This document shows positions 24,477-31,891 of a stretch of 43,945 nt of DNA, piece after piece. The first letter of the stretch is position 1, and the number at the start of each line of letters is the position of its first letter. The notes below the pieces were generated by a model. The model was not told the DNA's origin. It searched no databases and was given only the letters and a program-made list of their open reading frames with translations. This DNA comes from Neisseria shayeganii 871 (lineage in GTDB: Bacteria; Pseudomonadota; Gammaproteobacteria; Burkholderiales; Neisseriaceae), in the NCBI RefSeq assembly GCF_000226875.1, contig NZ_JH164926.1:1003632-1047576 (forward strand), written 5' to 3'. A program made the position numbers and the translations under genes.

Positions 24477-25082
24477 ATGAAACCTTATGCCCGCGCCTTA
24501 CTGCTGTCCGCCGCCCTCGCCACCACCCTGTCCGGCTGCGCCGCCGCCCTGCTCGGCGGCGGGGCGCTGGGCGTGATGTCCGCCACCGAACGCCGCAGCA
24601 CCGGCGCCCAAGCCGACGACCAAGTGATGGAACTGCGTGTGCAGGAAAGCGCCCTCAAGCACCTGCGCGCCAATAACAGCGTGCCCGGCTTCGAGCCCCG
24701 CCTGTCGGTAGTCAGCTTCAACCGCCACGTCCTGCTGATGGGCTTGGTGTCCAACGAGGCCGATAAAGCTTTTGTCGAGCGCGTGGCCCGCGCCGAACAA
24801 AATGCGGCGCAGGTTTACAACCATATTCAGGTAGCCCAAGCCCACCGCAGCTTCGGCGACGTCAGCAACGATTCCTGGATCACCTCCAAAGTCCGCACCA
24901 CCCTGTTGGGCACCGCCGGCATTCCCTCCAACCAAGTCAAAGTGGTCACTTACAACGGCATTACTTATGTCATGGGCATCCTGACGCCGGCCGAGCAGCA
25001 GCTGGTCAGCCAGACCGTCAGCACCACCGCAGGCGTGCGCCAAGTGGTGACGCTCTACGAAACCTTTGTTCCCAACCGATAA
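24477..25082 (+). CDS. dolP: BON-domain outer-membrane lipoprotein DolP (GNA2091-like)
   Basis: Outer-membrane lipoprotein with two BON domains, involved in envelope integrity; the meningococcal relative is a vaccine accessory antigen (GNA2091). The signal peptide ends in the lipobox LSGC, with lipidation predicted at C20. BON domain 1 covers about residues 50-120 (LSVVSFNRHVLLMGLVSNEADKAF) and BON domain 2 about 125-195 (ITSKVRTTLLGTAGI, VKVVTYNGITYVMGILT). The ATG at 24477 is chosen because AAGGA precedes it and the signal peptide starts there; an upstream reading overlaps the previous gene and is unlike the family. It lies 26 bp after gmhA and is clearly in the same operon. Confidence 0.92.
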   Translation: MKPYARALLLSAALATTLSGCAAALLGGGALGVMSATERRSTGAQADDQVMELRVQESALKHLRANNSVPGFEPRLSVVSFNRHVLLMGLVSNEADKAFVERVARAEQNAAQVYNHIQVAQAHRSFGDVSNDSWITSKVRTTLLGTAGIPSNQVKVVTYNGITYVMGILTPAEQQLVSQTVSTTAGVRQVVTLYETFVPNR

Positions 25083-25091
25083 GGACATCTC

Positions 25092-25580
25092 ATGACCGAC
25101 AACACTCCGCCCAAGCCCGCCAAAAAACGCGGCCTGTTCGGCAAGGTCATGTTCGGCCTGCTGCTGCTGACCGCCATTGTGGTGGCGGTACTGGTATTTC
25201 TGGCCTGGCAGGCATTGAGCCACCCCGGCACACCCGCCGGCGGAGCCGCCTCCGACCCGAATAACGGCAGCGTAGAAATCTGGCAGCCCAACGGCGCGGT
25301 TTCCGCCAGCCAAGTATATGTGCCGGTCACCGGCAACCTGCCGCCCGCCGCCAGCGAAGCGGTGCCGGAAACAGAAGCACAAACCGCCCCCGGCCCGGCA
25401 GGCCGCACAGAGGCTCCGCAGGCCAAAACACCGGCTACCGAAGTGCCGATTCCTCCGGTCAATACCCAACCGGCCGAAACGGAAATCAAACCAGTCAACC
25501 CTCCGCCCGCCCAACCGCCCCGCCCCGCCCCGCGCCGACAGCCGGGCAACCCGGAAAATCCGGTGGACAATCTGTTTTAA
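25092..25580 (+). CDS. Single-pass membrane protein with proline-rich tail, unknown function
   Basis: I do not recognise this 162-residue protein. A basic N-terminus (PKPAKKRGLFGKVM) is followed by one membrane helix (about residues 19-43), which predicts an N-in, C-out orientation with the rest in the periplasm. The C-terminal 90 residues are low-complexity Pro/Ala/Glu/Thr (PPAQPPRPAPRR) and probably disordered, as in proteins that span the periplasm. It begins 9 bp after dolP with AAGGA as ribosome-binding site, so it is cotranscribed and may work with the DolP envelope system; that is inference from position. Confidence 0.7.
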   Translation: MTDNTPPKPAKKRGLFGKVMFGLLLLTAIVVAVLVFLAWQALSHPGTPAGGAASDPNNGSVEIWQPNGAVSASQVYVPVTGNLPPAASEAVPETEAQTAPGPAGRTEAPQAKTPATEVPIPPVNTQPAETEIKPVNPPPAQPPRPAPRRQPGNPENPVDNLF

Positions 25581-25598
25581 ACTTTAAACACCCAACCG

Positions 25599-25629
25599 AT
25601 CGATCAGGCTATCTGAAGACCTGATCGAT
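25599..25629 (+). terminator. Hairpin after the dolP operon
   Basis: ATCGATCAGG and CCTGATCGAT form a perfect 10-bp stem with an 11-nt loop, 18 bp past the last stop codon. The loop side contains a one-mismatch DUS (AGGCTATCTGAA). No strong T-run follows. Confidence 0.6.
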
Positions 25630-25833
25630 TGACATAACTTTCTACAATCCCATACCTCGTATTATCCTGCACATCTTTGATCAGTGCTGTCACGGCTAAA
25701 CCGCAGCCGTTGCCCCAAAGTGCAACAAGATTCGACAGCTCGCGCGTATTTATCTCTTCCCTGTGTAGTGGTGTCGCGTATATCAATCTCAAACCACAAT
25801 ACTGCTGCGACACCCTTTAACGACAGACAGGCC
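25630..25833. other. Non-coding stretch, no recognised gene
   Basis: About 200 bp with only a 69-codon minus-strand reading (25604-25813) that resembles nothing I know. A small hairpin CGGCT/AGCCG lies near 25700. It may be the remains of a lost gene. Confidence 0.4.
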
Positions 25834-25904
25834 GAGGCCTTTGCAAAATCCCCAGATGTGGATGCAGCTTGACTGCACCCACATCTGGAGGTTTGTAAAG
25901 GCCT
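25834..25904. repeat. Collapsed MITE (copy 7): termini joined as a palindrome
   Basis: The two ends of the element, about 34 bp each, lie back to back with only ~5 bp between them. The interior is gone and the result is a near-perfect 71-bp inverted repeat starting GAGGCCTTTGC. On RNA or single-stranded DNA it would make a long hairpin. Confidence 0.8.
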
Positions 25905-25942
25905 TGGCTCTCTGAAAATGAGAATCGACTTTATGATTGAAA

Positions 25943-26124
25943 GACTGTGCCTTTATACCCTCATCTACGGCCCATTTCTGCATGGTGCGTTGATGCCTTA
26001 GGGGTACTGCCCACCCGCTTGCCTATCATGTGATATGTCTATCCCACAGGGATTTCTGACGTTCACGCTCACTGTGCAGCTACGCCACAAACCGCATCTA
26101 TATCTGTAGGTTTTTAAAAGATTT
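25943..26124 (-). repeat. MITE copy 8, degenerate, reverse, long form
   Basis: Decayed copy with recognisable blocks of the full form (GCCCATTTCTGCATGGTGCG, GATTTCTGACGTTCACGCTC, GCTACGCC). Both termini are eroded. It lies just upstream of gph and may supply part of its leader. Confidence 0.7.
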
Positions 26125-26153
26125 CATTCTGCTAATTCAAGAAAGTGTTGGAA

Positions 26154-26867
26154 ATGACGAAAGCAAAAAACATCCGTGCCGTGGCGTTTGATTTGGACGG
26201 CACGTTGGTAGATTCGATAGCCGATTTGGCGGCGGCGGCCAATGCGGTGCGCAGCGGCGAAGGTTTGCCGCTGTTGGATGATGCCACTTTGGCTTCTTTT
26301 GTGGGGGACGGCATCGGCGTACTGGTGCACCGTACGCTGAGCGGGAATCGGGACGGTGTGGCAGACGAGGTGCAATGGCAGCGTGGTTTGGCGGTGTTTG
26401 TGAATTATTATTCGCGGCACCTGAGCGTATTCAGCCGGCCGTATGCCGGGGCGGTGACTGCTTTGGGTTTGCTGAAAAGCCTGGGGCTGCCGCTGGCGGT
26501 GGTGACCAATAAAAGCGAAGTGCTGGCGGTGGCGTTGTTGCGCCAGTTGGGTTTGGCCGATGAATTCAGCCTGATTGTGGGCGGCGATACCTTGCCGGAG
26601 CGCAAACCGTCGGCACTGCCTTTGCTGCATACTGCCGAGGTGTTGGGGGTGTCGCCTCAGGAATTGGCCATGGTGGGCGATTCGACCAACGATGTTTTGG
26701 CGGCCAAGGCGGCAGGCTGTTTCAGCATCGGCGTGCGGCACGGTTATGCCGATATGGATGCCTTGGCTGCCGATGAAGCCACACGGCCGAATTGGATAGC
26801 AGACGATTTGCCGGCGATCTACGATTATCTGGTCCCTGTTTTGAAAGCGGCCCGTGAAGCCGGTTAA
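26154..26867 (+). CDS. gph: Phosphoglycolate phosphatase (HAD family)
   Basis: Haloacid-dehalogenase-type phosphatase that removes 2-phosphoglycolate. Motif I is AFDLDGTLVDS with the nucleophilic and acid/base aspartates, motif II falls in LAVVTNKS, and motif III/IV is MVGDSTNDVLAAKAAG. The cap region and 237-residue length fit Gph. The ATG at 26154 is used; a GTG three codons upstream (26145) is the alternative. Codon use differs from the neighbours, with many TTG, GTG and GCG codons where most genes here use CTG, GTC/GCC. It overlaps recX by 14 bp, so the two are coupled. Confidence 0.88.
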   Translation: MTKAKNIRAVAFDLDGTLVDSIADLAAAANAVRSGEGLPLLDDATLASFVGDGIGVLVHRTLSGNRDGVADEVQWQRGLAVFVNYYSRHLSVFSRPYAGAVTALGLLKSLGLPLAVVTNKSEVLAVALLRQLGLADEFSLIVGGDTLPERKPSALPLLHTAEVLGVSPQELAMVGDSTNDVLAAKAAGCFSIGVRHGYADMDALAADEATRPNWIADDLPAIYDYLVPVLKAAREAG

Positions 26868-27309
26868 GTCGCTGCGCGCCAGGGCGTTGGCTTATTTGTC
26901 TCGGCGGGAAATGTCGAAGGCCGAATTGAGGCGTAAGCTGTTGCCGTATGCCGAGGAAACGGAAGAGGTAGATGCCTTACTGCAGGAGTTGGCTGAGCGG
27001 CATTGGCAGTCGGACAGCCGTTATGCCGAGAGTTATGTGCACGGCAAAAGCAGTCGTTACGGCCGCTTGAGGCTGGCAAAAAGTTTGAGCCAACAAGGCG
27101 TGGATGAGGAAACCATTGCGGCGGTGTTGCCGGAACCGGATGCGGAGCGGCGAACGGCCTGCGAGGTGTTGCGCAAAAAATGCAAAGTGCCGCCGGCCAC
27201 ACCGCAAGAATATGCTCGTGCCCAGCGCTTTTTGGCCTACCGCGGTTTCTCCGGCGAGCACATCCGCTATGCCTTGCAGCATGCCTGGAGTGAAGAGGAC
27301 AGGGAATAG
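26854..27309 (+). CDS. recX: Regulatory protein RecX
   Basis: Small inhibitor/modulator of the RecA filament. The 151-residue protein is made of three-helix repeats typical of RecX: RARALAYLSRREMSKAELRRKL, then LQELAERHWQSDSRYAESYV with the conserved D-x-R-[FY]-A pattern and YGRLRLAKSLSQQGV. It overlaps the end of gph. recA itself is not in the window, which is the usual situation in Neisseria. Like gph it is rich in G-ending codons. Confidence 0.92.
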   Translation: MKPVKSLRARALAYLSRREMSKAELRRKLLPYAEETEEVDALLQELAERHWQSDSRYAESYVHGKSSRYGRLRLAKSLSQQGVDEETIAAVLPEPDAERRTACEVLRKKCKVPPATPQEYARAQRFLAYRGFSGEHIRYALQHAWSEEDRE

Positions 27310-27336
27310 GCCGCTCCGGCGGCTTGGATCAGGACT

Positions 27337-27516
27337 GACGGGGCCTTTGCTCCCCAGATGCGGATGCCGTTCAAGGCGCCACTGCACAACGGGCGTGAAC
27401 GCCAGGAATCCCCGAGAGAGAGACATCAAGATAGCTCAGCAAGTGGAACGGGCAGTACGCCTTGGGCATAAACGCACCATGCAGAAATGCGCCGCAGATG
27501 GTGGTTGCAAAAACTC
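27337..27516 (+). repeat. MITE copy 9, degenerate, forward, long form
   Basis: Starts about 28 bp after recX. Recognisable blocks are GGGCCTTTGC, GCGTGAACGCCAGGAATCCC and GCAGAAATGCGCCGCAGATG, and the optional 17-bp segment is present (GGGCATAAACGC). The ends are eroded. Confidence 0.75.
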
Positions 27517-27578
27517 CAGTCAATGCGTTTAGCGATCATCGCTTGCTCGGTTTGCTGGAAGTAAAACGCCCATATGAA

Positions 27579-27612
27579 ATCCCCTAAATACCTGGATTGG
27601 CATTTAGGGGAT
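27579..27612. repeat. Inverted repeat matching the IS5-type leader (IS trace)
   Basis: ATCCCCTAAAT and ATTTAGGGGAT form an 11-bp stem. The same stem lies just before the transposase start in the IS fragment at 43795-43832. This is probably the footprint of a lost IS copy and may also act as a terminator for the minus-strand aminotransferase gene. Nothing else is seen in 27517-27678. Confidence 0.55.
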
Positions 27613-27678
27613 ACGGGGCGGTTTCATAAAGGTTTCAACTTGTCGGCCGCAGCAGGGCTGGGGAGCCGCAGTGCCGCC

Positions 27679-28872
27679 TTATTTCAATACTTCGGCAATC
27701 GCATTGGCCACGTAATCCACGTTTTTGCTGTTGAGGCCGGCCACGCACATGCGGCCGTTGTCCACCATATACACGGCAAACTCGCTTTGCAGGCGGGCCA
27801 CCTGTTCGGGGGTGAGGCCGGTGAAGCTGAACATGCCGCGCTGTTTGGTGAAATAGCTGAAATCGCGGCCGGGCACTTTGGCGCTCAACACGTCTTGCAG
27901 TTTTTGGCGCATGGCGCGGATGCGGTCGCGCATTTCGTACACTTCACCCACCCATTGTGCAAACAGTTCGCCGTCGTTCATGACGCTGTCCACCACATAG
28001 GCGCCGTGGGCGGCGGGGCTGGAGTAAATGCGGCGCACGGTGAATTTCAGCTGGCCCAACACCAGTTTGGCTTCTTCTGCGGTGGGGCAGACCACGCTCA
28101 GGCCGCCCACACGTTCGCCGTAGAGCGACAGGTTTTTGGAGAAGGAGTTGCTCACAAACACGGTCAGGCCCATGGCCACCGCTTGACGGATGGCATAGGC
28201 ATCGCTTTCCATGTCGTCGCCGAAACCTTGGTAGGCGATGTCCATAAACGGAATCAGCTTTTTGGCTTTGACGATGGCCAGCAACTCATCCCATTGTTCG
28301 CAGCTCAGATCCACGCCGGTGGGGTTGTGGCAGCAGGGGTGCAGCAACACCACGTCGTTTTCGTTGAGGGTGTTGAAGAAGGCCTTCATCTCTTCGAATT
28401 TCACGCCGATGGTGGCCGGGTCGTAATAGGGGTATTTGCCCACTTCAAAACCTGCGCCCTCGAAAATGCTGATGTGGTTGCCCCAAGTCGGGTTGCTCAC
28501 GTAGCACTTGGCTTGCGGAAACCATTGGTGGATAAAGTCGGCGCCCACTTTCAGCGCGCCGGAGCCGCCCAAAGCTTCTATGGTGGCCACGCGGCCTTCG
28601 GCCACGGCTTGGCTGTTGTCGCCGAACAGCAGTTTTTGGCAGGCGCTGCGGTAGCCGGCCAAACCTTCCATCGGCAAGTAGCCGCGCGGACGCTGTTCTT
28701 CGGCAATCGCGGCTTCTACTGTTTTCACGCATTCGAGTACGGGCAGGCGGCCGTCTTCGTCATAATAAACGCCCACGCCGAGATTCACTTTCTCGCTGCG
28801 CGGGTCTTGGGCGTATTTTTCCATCAAACCGAGGATGGGGTCGCCGGGATAAAATTCGACGTGTTGGAACAT
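27679..28872 (-). CDS. tyrB: Aromatic/aspartate aminotransferase (class I, PLP)
   Basis: Transaminates aspartate and/or aromatic amino acids with 2-oxoglutarate. At 397 residues it matches E. coli TyrB and AspC. The N-terminus reads FQHVEFYPGDPILGLMEKY; the PLP lysine is in SNSFSKNLSLYGERVG; the substrate-binding region includes CCHNPTGVDL and the C-terminal FSFTGL arginine-site neighbourhood. The ATG at 28872 is chosen because AAAAGGA lies 8 bp upstream. TyrB and AspC cannot be separated by eye, so the symbol is a best guess. It appears to be a single-gene unit. Confidence 0.85.
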   Translation of the reverse strand: MFQHVEFYPGDPILGLMEKYAQDPRSEKVNLGVGVYYDEDGRLPVLECVKTVEAAIAEEQRPRGYLPMEGLAGYRSACQKLLFGDNSQAVAEGRVATIEALGGSGALKVGADFIHQWFPQAKCYVSNPTWGNHISIFEGAGFEVGKYPYYDPATIGVKFEEMKAFFNTLNENDVVLLHPCCHNPTGVDLSCEQWDELLAIVKAKKLIPFMDIAYQGFGDDMESDAYAIRQAVAMGLTVFVSNSFSKNLSLYGERVGGLSVVCPTAEEAKLVLGQLKFTVRRIYSSPAAHGAYVVDSVMNDGELFAQWVGEVYEMRDRIRAMRQKLQDVLSAKVPGRDFSYFTKQRGMFSFTGLTPEQVARLQSEFAVYMVDNGRMCVAGLNSKNVDYVANAIAEVLK

Positions 28873-28942
28873 GGTGGCAATCCTTTTCAATAAGGCATAA
28901 ACGGGAAAATGTGCGGGCGGTATTGTACGCCTCCGGCGCGGT

Positions 28943-28954
28943 TTCAGGTAGCCT
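28943..28954 (-). repeat. Single DUS upstream of the aminotransferase gene
   Basis: Exact TTCAGGTAGCCT on the plus strand, unpaired, in the space between the aminotransferase and the META-domain gene. Confidence 0.8.
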
Positions 28955-28969
28955 TGCGCACAGGAAAAC

Positions 28970-28997
28970 GCCCCGCCTGCGGGCAGACAGGCGGGGC
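28970..28997 (-). terminator. Intrinsic terminator of the META-domain lipoprotein gene
   Basis: GCCCCGCCTG and CAGGCGGGGC make a perfect 10-bp GC-rich stem with an 8-nt loop, followed on the minus strand by GTTTTCC, 11 bp past the stop codon. Confidence 0.8.
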
Positions 28998-29008
28998 CTC
29001 AGAGGGTC

Positions 29009-29446
29009 TTATTCGGCCACGGCTGCCAAAACGGGTTTGCCGCTGGCATCGATCAATTCCAGCTGTTGTCCCTGGCGACGGTAGCCGCGCGTTTGCGCCA
29101 GCACGGCGGCGGCGTCATGGTCAAGCTGCATGGCCTCCGGTTCGCACATTTTCAGTGTGCTGGCCGCCGGCCCGAACACCAAACCGCCCTTGGGCAGAGT
29201 AAACGTGCCGAACAGATTGTTGCAGCCCAGATTGAGGGCGTAACGGCCTTGCGCCGCATCCAACCACAAGGTGCCCTGTCCGACGGCGAGGTTTTTTCCG
29301 TTTATATGCGATACCCGCCAATTGCCGTTCAGGCCGTCTGCCTGGGTGTTGGCGGCCGATGACGGAGCCGCAGCGGCGCCGTCCGGATGGGCTTGGGTGC
29401 AAGCCGCCAATAAAGCGGCAGCGGCAAAAATAGCGATTGCTTTCAT
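29009..29446 (-). CDS. META-domain (HslJ-like) lipoprotein
   Basis: Envelope lipoprotein. The signal peptide MKAIAIFAAAALLAAC ends in a lipobox with lipidated C16. The mature part is a single META domain: GNWRVSHINGKNL opens it, followed by YALNLGCNNLFGTFTL (the conserved G-C-N-N block) and a C-terminal LELIDASGKPVL strand. HslJ-type proteins are linked to heat/novobiocin resistance in E. coli, but the molecular role is unknown. The start is the ATG at 29446, 6 bp after a perfect AGGAGG. It is followed by its own terminator. Confidence 0.88.
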   Translation of the reverse strand: MKAIAIFAAAALLAACTQAHPDGAAAAPSSAANTQADGLNGNWRVSHINGKNLAVGQGTLWLDAAQGRYALNLGCNNLFGTFTLPKGGLVFGPAASTLKMCEPEAMQLDHDAAAVLAQTRGYRRQGQQLELIDASGKPVLAAVAE

Positions 29447-29502
29447 CAAAATCCTCCTGGATAGGGGTACACAAAATCAGGGTGGTGCGCCGGATGGCGC
29501 AC

Positions 29503-30063
29503 TCAACGGCATTGGGCAAATTTGTTGCGGTTCAGGTAGCCGATGTGCCATTCGTCCGGCTGCCCGTCTGGTGCAGGGCGGATGTGCAGCGCATAACGCT
29601 GTTTGTCCTGTTGCGCCAGCACTTCGCCGATATTGTGGATTTCGTCCACGTCCACACCGTGCTTGTCGTCCACATGAGACACCGCGCCGGCGAAATCGAA
29701 ATCGCGGTAGAAATCGCTGCGTTTGGCCTCGGCAATCGCCGCTTGGCTGCTGGGCGCCACAATCAGCATTTTGTGGTGGTACTCCTCAAATTCACCCGGC
29801 CGGTAGCCGCCCAAATTGATAAAAAACAGCTGATTGCTATCTGCCCGCGCCTGTTCGCGCGGCACCACACGCACGGCATGACCGCCCACCTGGCTCACTT
29901 CGCGCCAGCAGTCGATGTGCCAATTGCCGGCCGCTTCCGGCCATGCGGTCTCAAAAGCCGGAATCAAATCAGCCGGGTGCTCGGCAATGCCGAAAAACAC
30001 ATCGTGCTGCTCAATCAAGCGGCCTTTCGGCGTGGCGCCCAATTTCAGCATAAACAGTTTCAT
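29503..30063 (-). CDS. DUF1543 family protein
   Basis: Cytosolic protein of unknown function. The 186-residue chain begins MKLFMLKLGATPKGRLIEQHD, the hallmark opening of DUF1543, and contains HIDCWREV and QLFFINLGGYRPGEFEEYHHK, with a second copy-like half near the end. No signal peptide or enzymatic motif is seen. The ATG at 30063 is chosen because the family starts there; a longer reading to 30123 adds an unrelated 20 residues. It lies upstream of the META-domain gene by 56 bp on the same strand and may be cotranscribed with it. Confidence 0.82.
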   Translation of the reverse strand: MKLFMLKLGATPKGRLIEQHDVFFGIAEHPADLIPAFETAWPEAAGNWHIDCWREVSQVGGHAVRVVPREQARADSNQLFFINLGGYRPGEFEEYHHKMLIVAPSSQAAIAEAKRSDFYRDFDFAGAVSHVDDKHGVDVDEIHNIGEVLAQQDKQRYALHIRPAPDGQPDEWHIGYLNRNKFAQCR

Positions 30064-30310
30064 GGCTTGTGCTCCATCTTGCCTTTCCATCGCCTGAAGT
30101 CCCAACATCCGTTTGCGGATCATGCTTCAGGTATGGCCTACTCTACACCCATCCGGCCCGGCCGGCGTAAAAATTTTGTTTGTGCCAGCTGTTTTTTACC
30201 GTTGAGGGGCTAAGCCCCTTTTTTATATTGGCAAACAATGATGTAAATTTTATTGAAGCCAAATAAGGGGGCCAACTTGTCAGAAAATGCGGATAGGCTG
30301 CGTCACAAAC
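30064..30310 (+). promoter_or_regulatory. Leader region of the adhesin gene with hairpin-containing promoter-like site
   Basis: No gene here. At 30206-30219 AGGGGC-TAA-GCCCCT forms a hairpin followed by a seven-T run, which reads as an intrinsic terminator. The same DNA also reads as a promoter, TTGAGG (30202-30207), 16 bp, TATATT (30224-30229), with the palindrome filling the spacer like an operator. The DNA from 30220 to 30300 is AT-richer than the surroundings. Confidence 0.45.
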
Positions 30311-30346
30311 GCCGTTGGCAAGCTGCTTGCCAACGGCCATCTTTTT
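30311..30346 (+). terminator. Strong hairpin with U-tract upstream of the adhesin start
   Basis: GCCGTTGGCAAG and CTTGCCAACGGC form a perfect 12-bp stem with a 3-nt loop, followed by CATCTTTTTCT. It lies about 45 bp before the adhesin ATG, so it would act as an attenuator, or as the end of a short upstream RNA. Confidence 0.75.
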
Positions 30347-30392
30347 CTATTTCTATGATCGATTTCCCATTACTCAACTGACGAAAACCAAA

Positions 30393-31301
30393 ATGACTCG
30401 AACAAATATCCTACGCCCCCTGACTGTGATGATTACCGCTGCCGTATTCGGCCTGACCCACGTTTCCGCTTTTGCCGATGAAGCCGAGCTGCGCCGCGAC
30501 ATCGAGCAAAACCGCCACGCTATCGAAAATCAAGCGAAAAAACTGGATGAGTTCGACAAAGTACTCAAAAACCACGGTGACCGCATCAAAGAAATTTCGG
30601 ACACAGCGGATACCAATGCCCAAACCGCCCTGCAAGCACACATCCTGGCCTCGCAAAATGAGCAATTAGCCCGACACCAACAAGAAACCCTTTTGGCTTT
30701 GGGTAAGGCGGATCAGCAAATCAACAATCAACTCAAGCAGCAAGCCGAACACATCCGCGCCCACGACACGGCGCTCGAACAAGCGAAACAACAAAACCAA
30801 CAAACACAAGAACAGGTGGCCCGACACAGCGCAAATCTGAGCCGGATCGATCAAAAACTCGAGCGTCAAGCCGAAAATCTGACTGGTCAGGCGCAAAGTT
30901 TGGAGCAGCTCAAACAACGCACCGAGAGCCAAGCAAACCAAGTGCGGCAAAACCAACAAGCCATCTAAGCTTTGCAGCAGAGTGTACCGAGCCATGAAAA
31001 ACTGGCCCAAATCGACCGCAATGCGGAACGGATCGGCCAATTGTCGCAACGCCTCAATGATTTGGATCGGGCAGTGCAACGCGGTCTGGCCGCACAAGCC
31101 GCACTGAGCGGTTTATTCCAGCCTTACGGCGTCGGCAAGGTCAACCTCTCGGCCGCCTTGGGCGGCTACCGCTCGCAAACGGCCGTGGCCGTAGGTGCGG
31201 GCTACCGTTTCAATGAGATGTTGGCTGCCAAAACCGGGGTGGCGTTTAATGTCCGGGGCGGCGGCGTAAGTTACAACCTCGGCGTTAATTTGGAGTGGTA
31301 A
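30393..31301 (+). pseudogene. YadA-like trimeric autotransporter adhesin, interrupted by one in-frame stop
   Basis: Surface adhesin gene read in one frame for 302 codons but with a TAA at codon 192 (30966-30968). The signal peptide (TRTNILRPLTVMITAAVFG, cleavage near SAFA/DEAEL) is followed by a long coiled coil rich in Gln, Glu, Ala and Lys (about residues 25-235). The last ~67 residues are a YadA-type beta-barrel anchor (PYGVGKVNLSAALGGYR, YNLGVNLEW), ending in tryptophan. The stop falls in the coiled coil just after QNQQAI, consistent with one CAA-to-TAA change. Without readthrough the anchor is lost and the truncated coil would be released or degraded. There is no obvious head domain, so even the intact form is a short adhesin. 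Confidence 0.85.
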
Positions 31302-31307
31302 ACATCC

Positions 31308-31344
31308 TGTGCGGCGGGGGCGGATACCGAACTGCCGCCGCACA
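31308..31344 (+). terminator. Hairpin after the adhesin gene
   Basis: TGTGCGGCGG and CCGCCGCACA make a 10-bp perfect stem with a 17-nt loop, 6 bp past the stop. No T-run, so termination would be weak or the hairpin protects the mRNA end. Confidence 0.5.
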
Positions 31345-31395
31345 TCACCAAACCAAACCTTAACCGCATGAAACCTTTTAATTTCCCAAAAGACT

Positions 31396-31547
31396 GAGGA
31401 CTTTGCAAAATCTCCAGGTGCGGATACCGTTCAAGGCGTAGCAGCGCAGCGAGTGTGCACCCAAGAATCCGGCGAGCGGACAGTACCTCTAAGGCATAAA
31501 CGCTCAACGCAGAAATACATCGCAGGTAGGAGTTTTGCAAAAGTCTC
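31396..31547 (+). repeat. MITE copy 10, diverged, forward
   Basis: 152 bp, bounded by GAGGACTTTGCAAAA and TTTTGCAAAAGTCTC. The middle is rearranged relative to the main forms, retaining GTTCAAGGCGTAGCAGCGCA and an altered AAGGCATAAACGC segment. The 31548-31622 stretch after it holds nothing recognisable. Confidence 0.8.
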
Positions 31548-31622
31548 AGGCTGTTCTGAATCTTGACTGGAGGAGTATTTCAAGATTCCGTTTGTCTTCA
31601 TCGCTTGTCAACACCATAAATT

Positions 31623-31653
31623 CAGGCTACCTGAAATCCGTTTCAAGTAGCCT
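31623..31653. repeat. DUS inverted pair beside MITE copy 11
   Basis: Exact AGGCTACCTGAA at about 31624 and TTCAAGTAGCCT (one mismatch) form a stem with a short loop. The second arm runs straight into the left end of the next MITE. Confidence 0.75.
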
Positions 31654-31837
31654 GAGACCTTTGCAAAACCCCCAGATGTGGATGCAGTTCAAGGCGTAGC
31701 AGCGCAGCGAACGTGAACGCTAGGCATCCCCGTGGGACAGACATATCATACAGATAGGCAAGCGAGTGAGCAGTACCCATAGGGCATAAACGCACAACGC
31801 AGAAATGCGCCGCAGATGGGGGTTTTGCAAAGGTTTC
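31654..31837 (+). repeat. MITE copy 11, 184-bp full form, forward
   Basis: Complete long form with both internal segments. Only one substitution is seen in the right terminus (AAAGGTTTC). It lies directly downstream of fnr on that gene's 3' side. Confidence 0.9.
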
Positions 31838-31891
31838 AGCTTTCTGTGAAACATATGCTTTCGCCAATCCATGCATGCGGCACAACCGGGT

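Noticed and set aside
25604..25813. 69-codon minus-strand open frame after the dolP operon
   Set aside because: No recognisable similarity and no convincing ribosome-binding site, and it overlaps the terminator hairpin.
25943..26124. Possible small RNA gene before gph
   Set aside because: The sequence is fully explained as a decayed reverse MITE copy; no separate promoter or terminator could be supported.
30143..30340. 65-codon minus-strand open frame in the adhesin leader
   Set aside because: It runs through both hairpins and has no recognisable motif; more likely chance in non-coding DNA.
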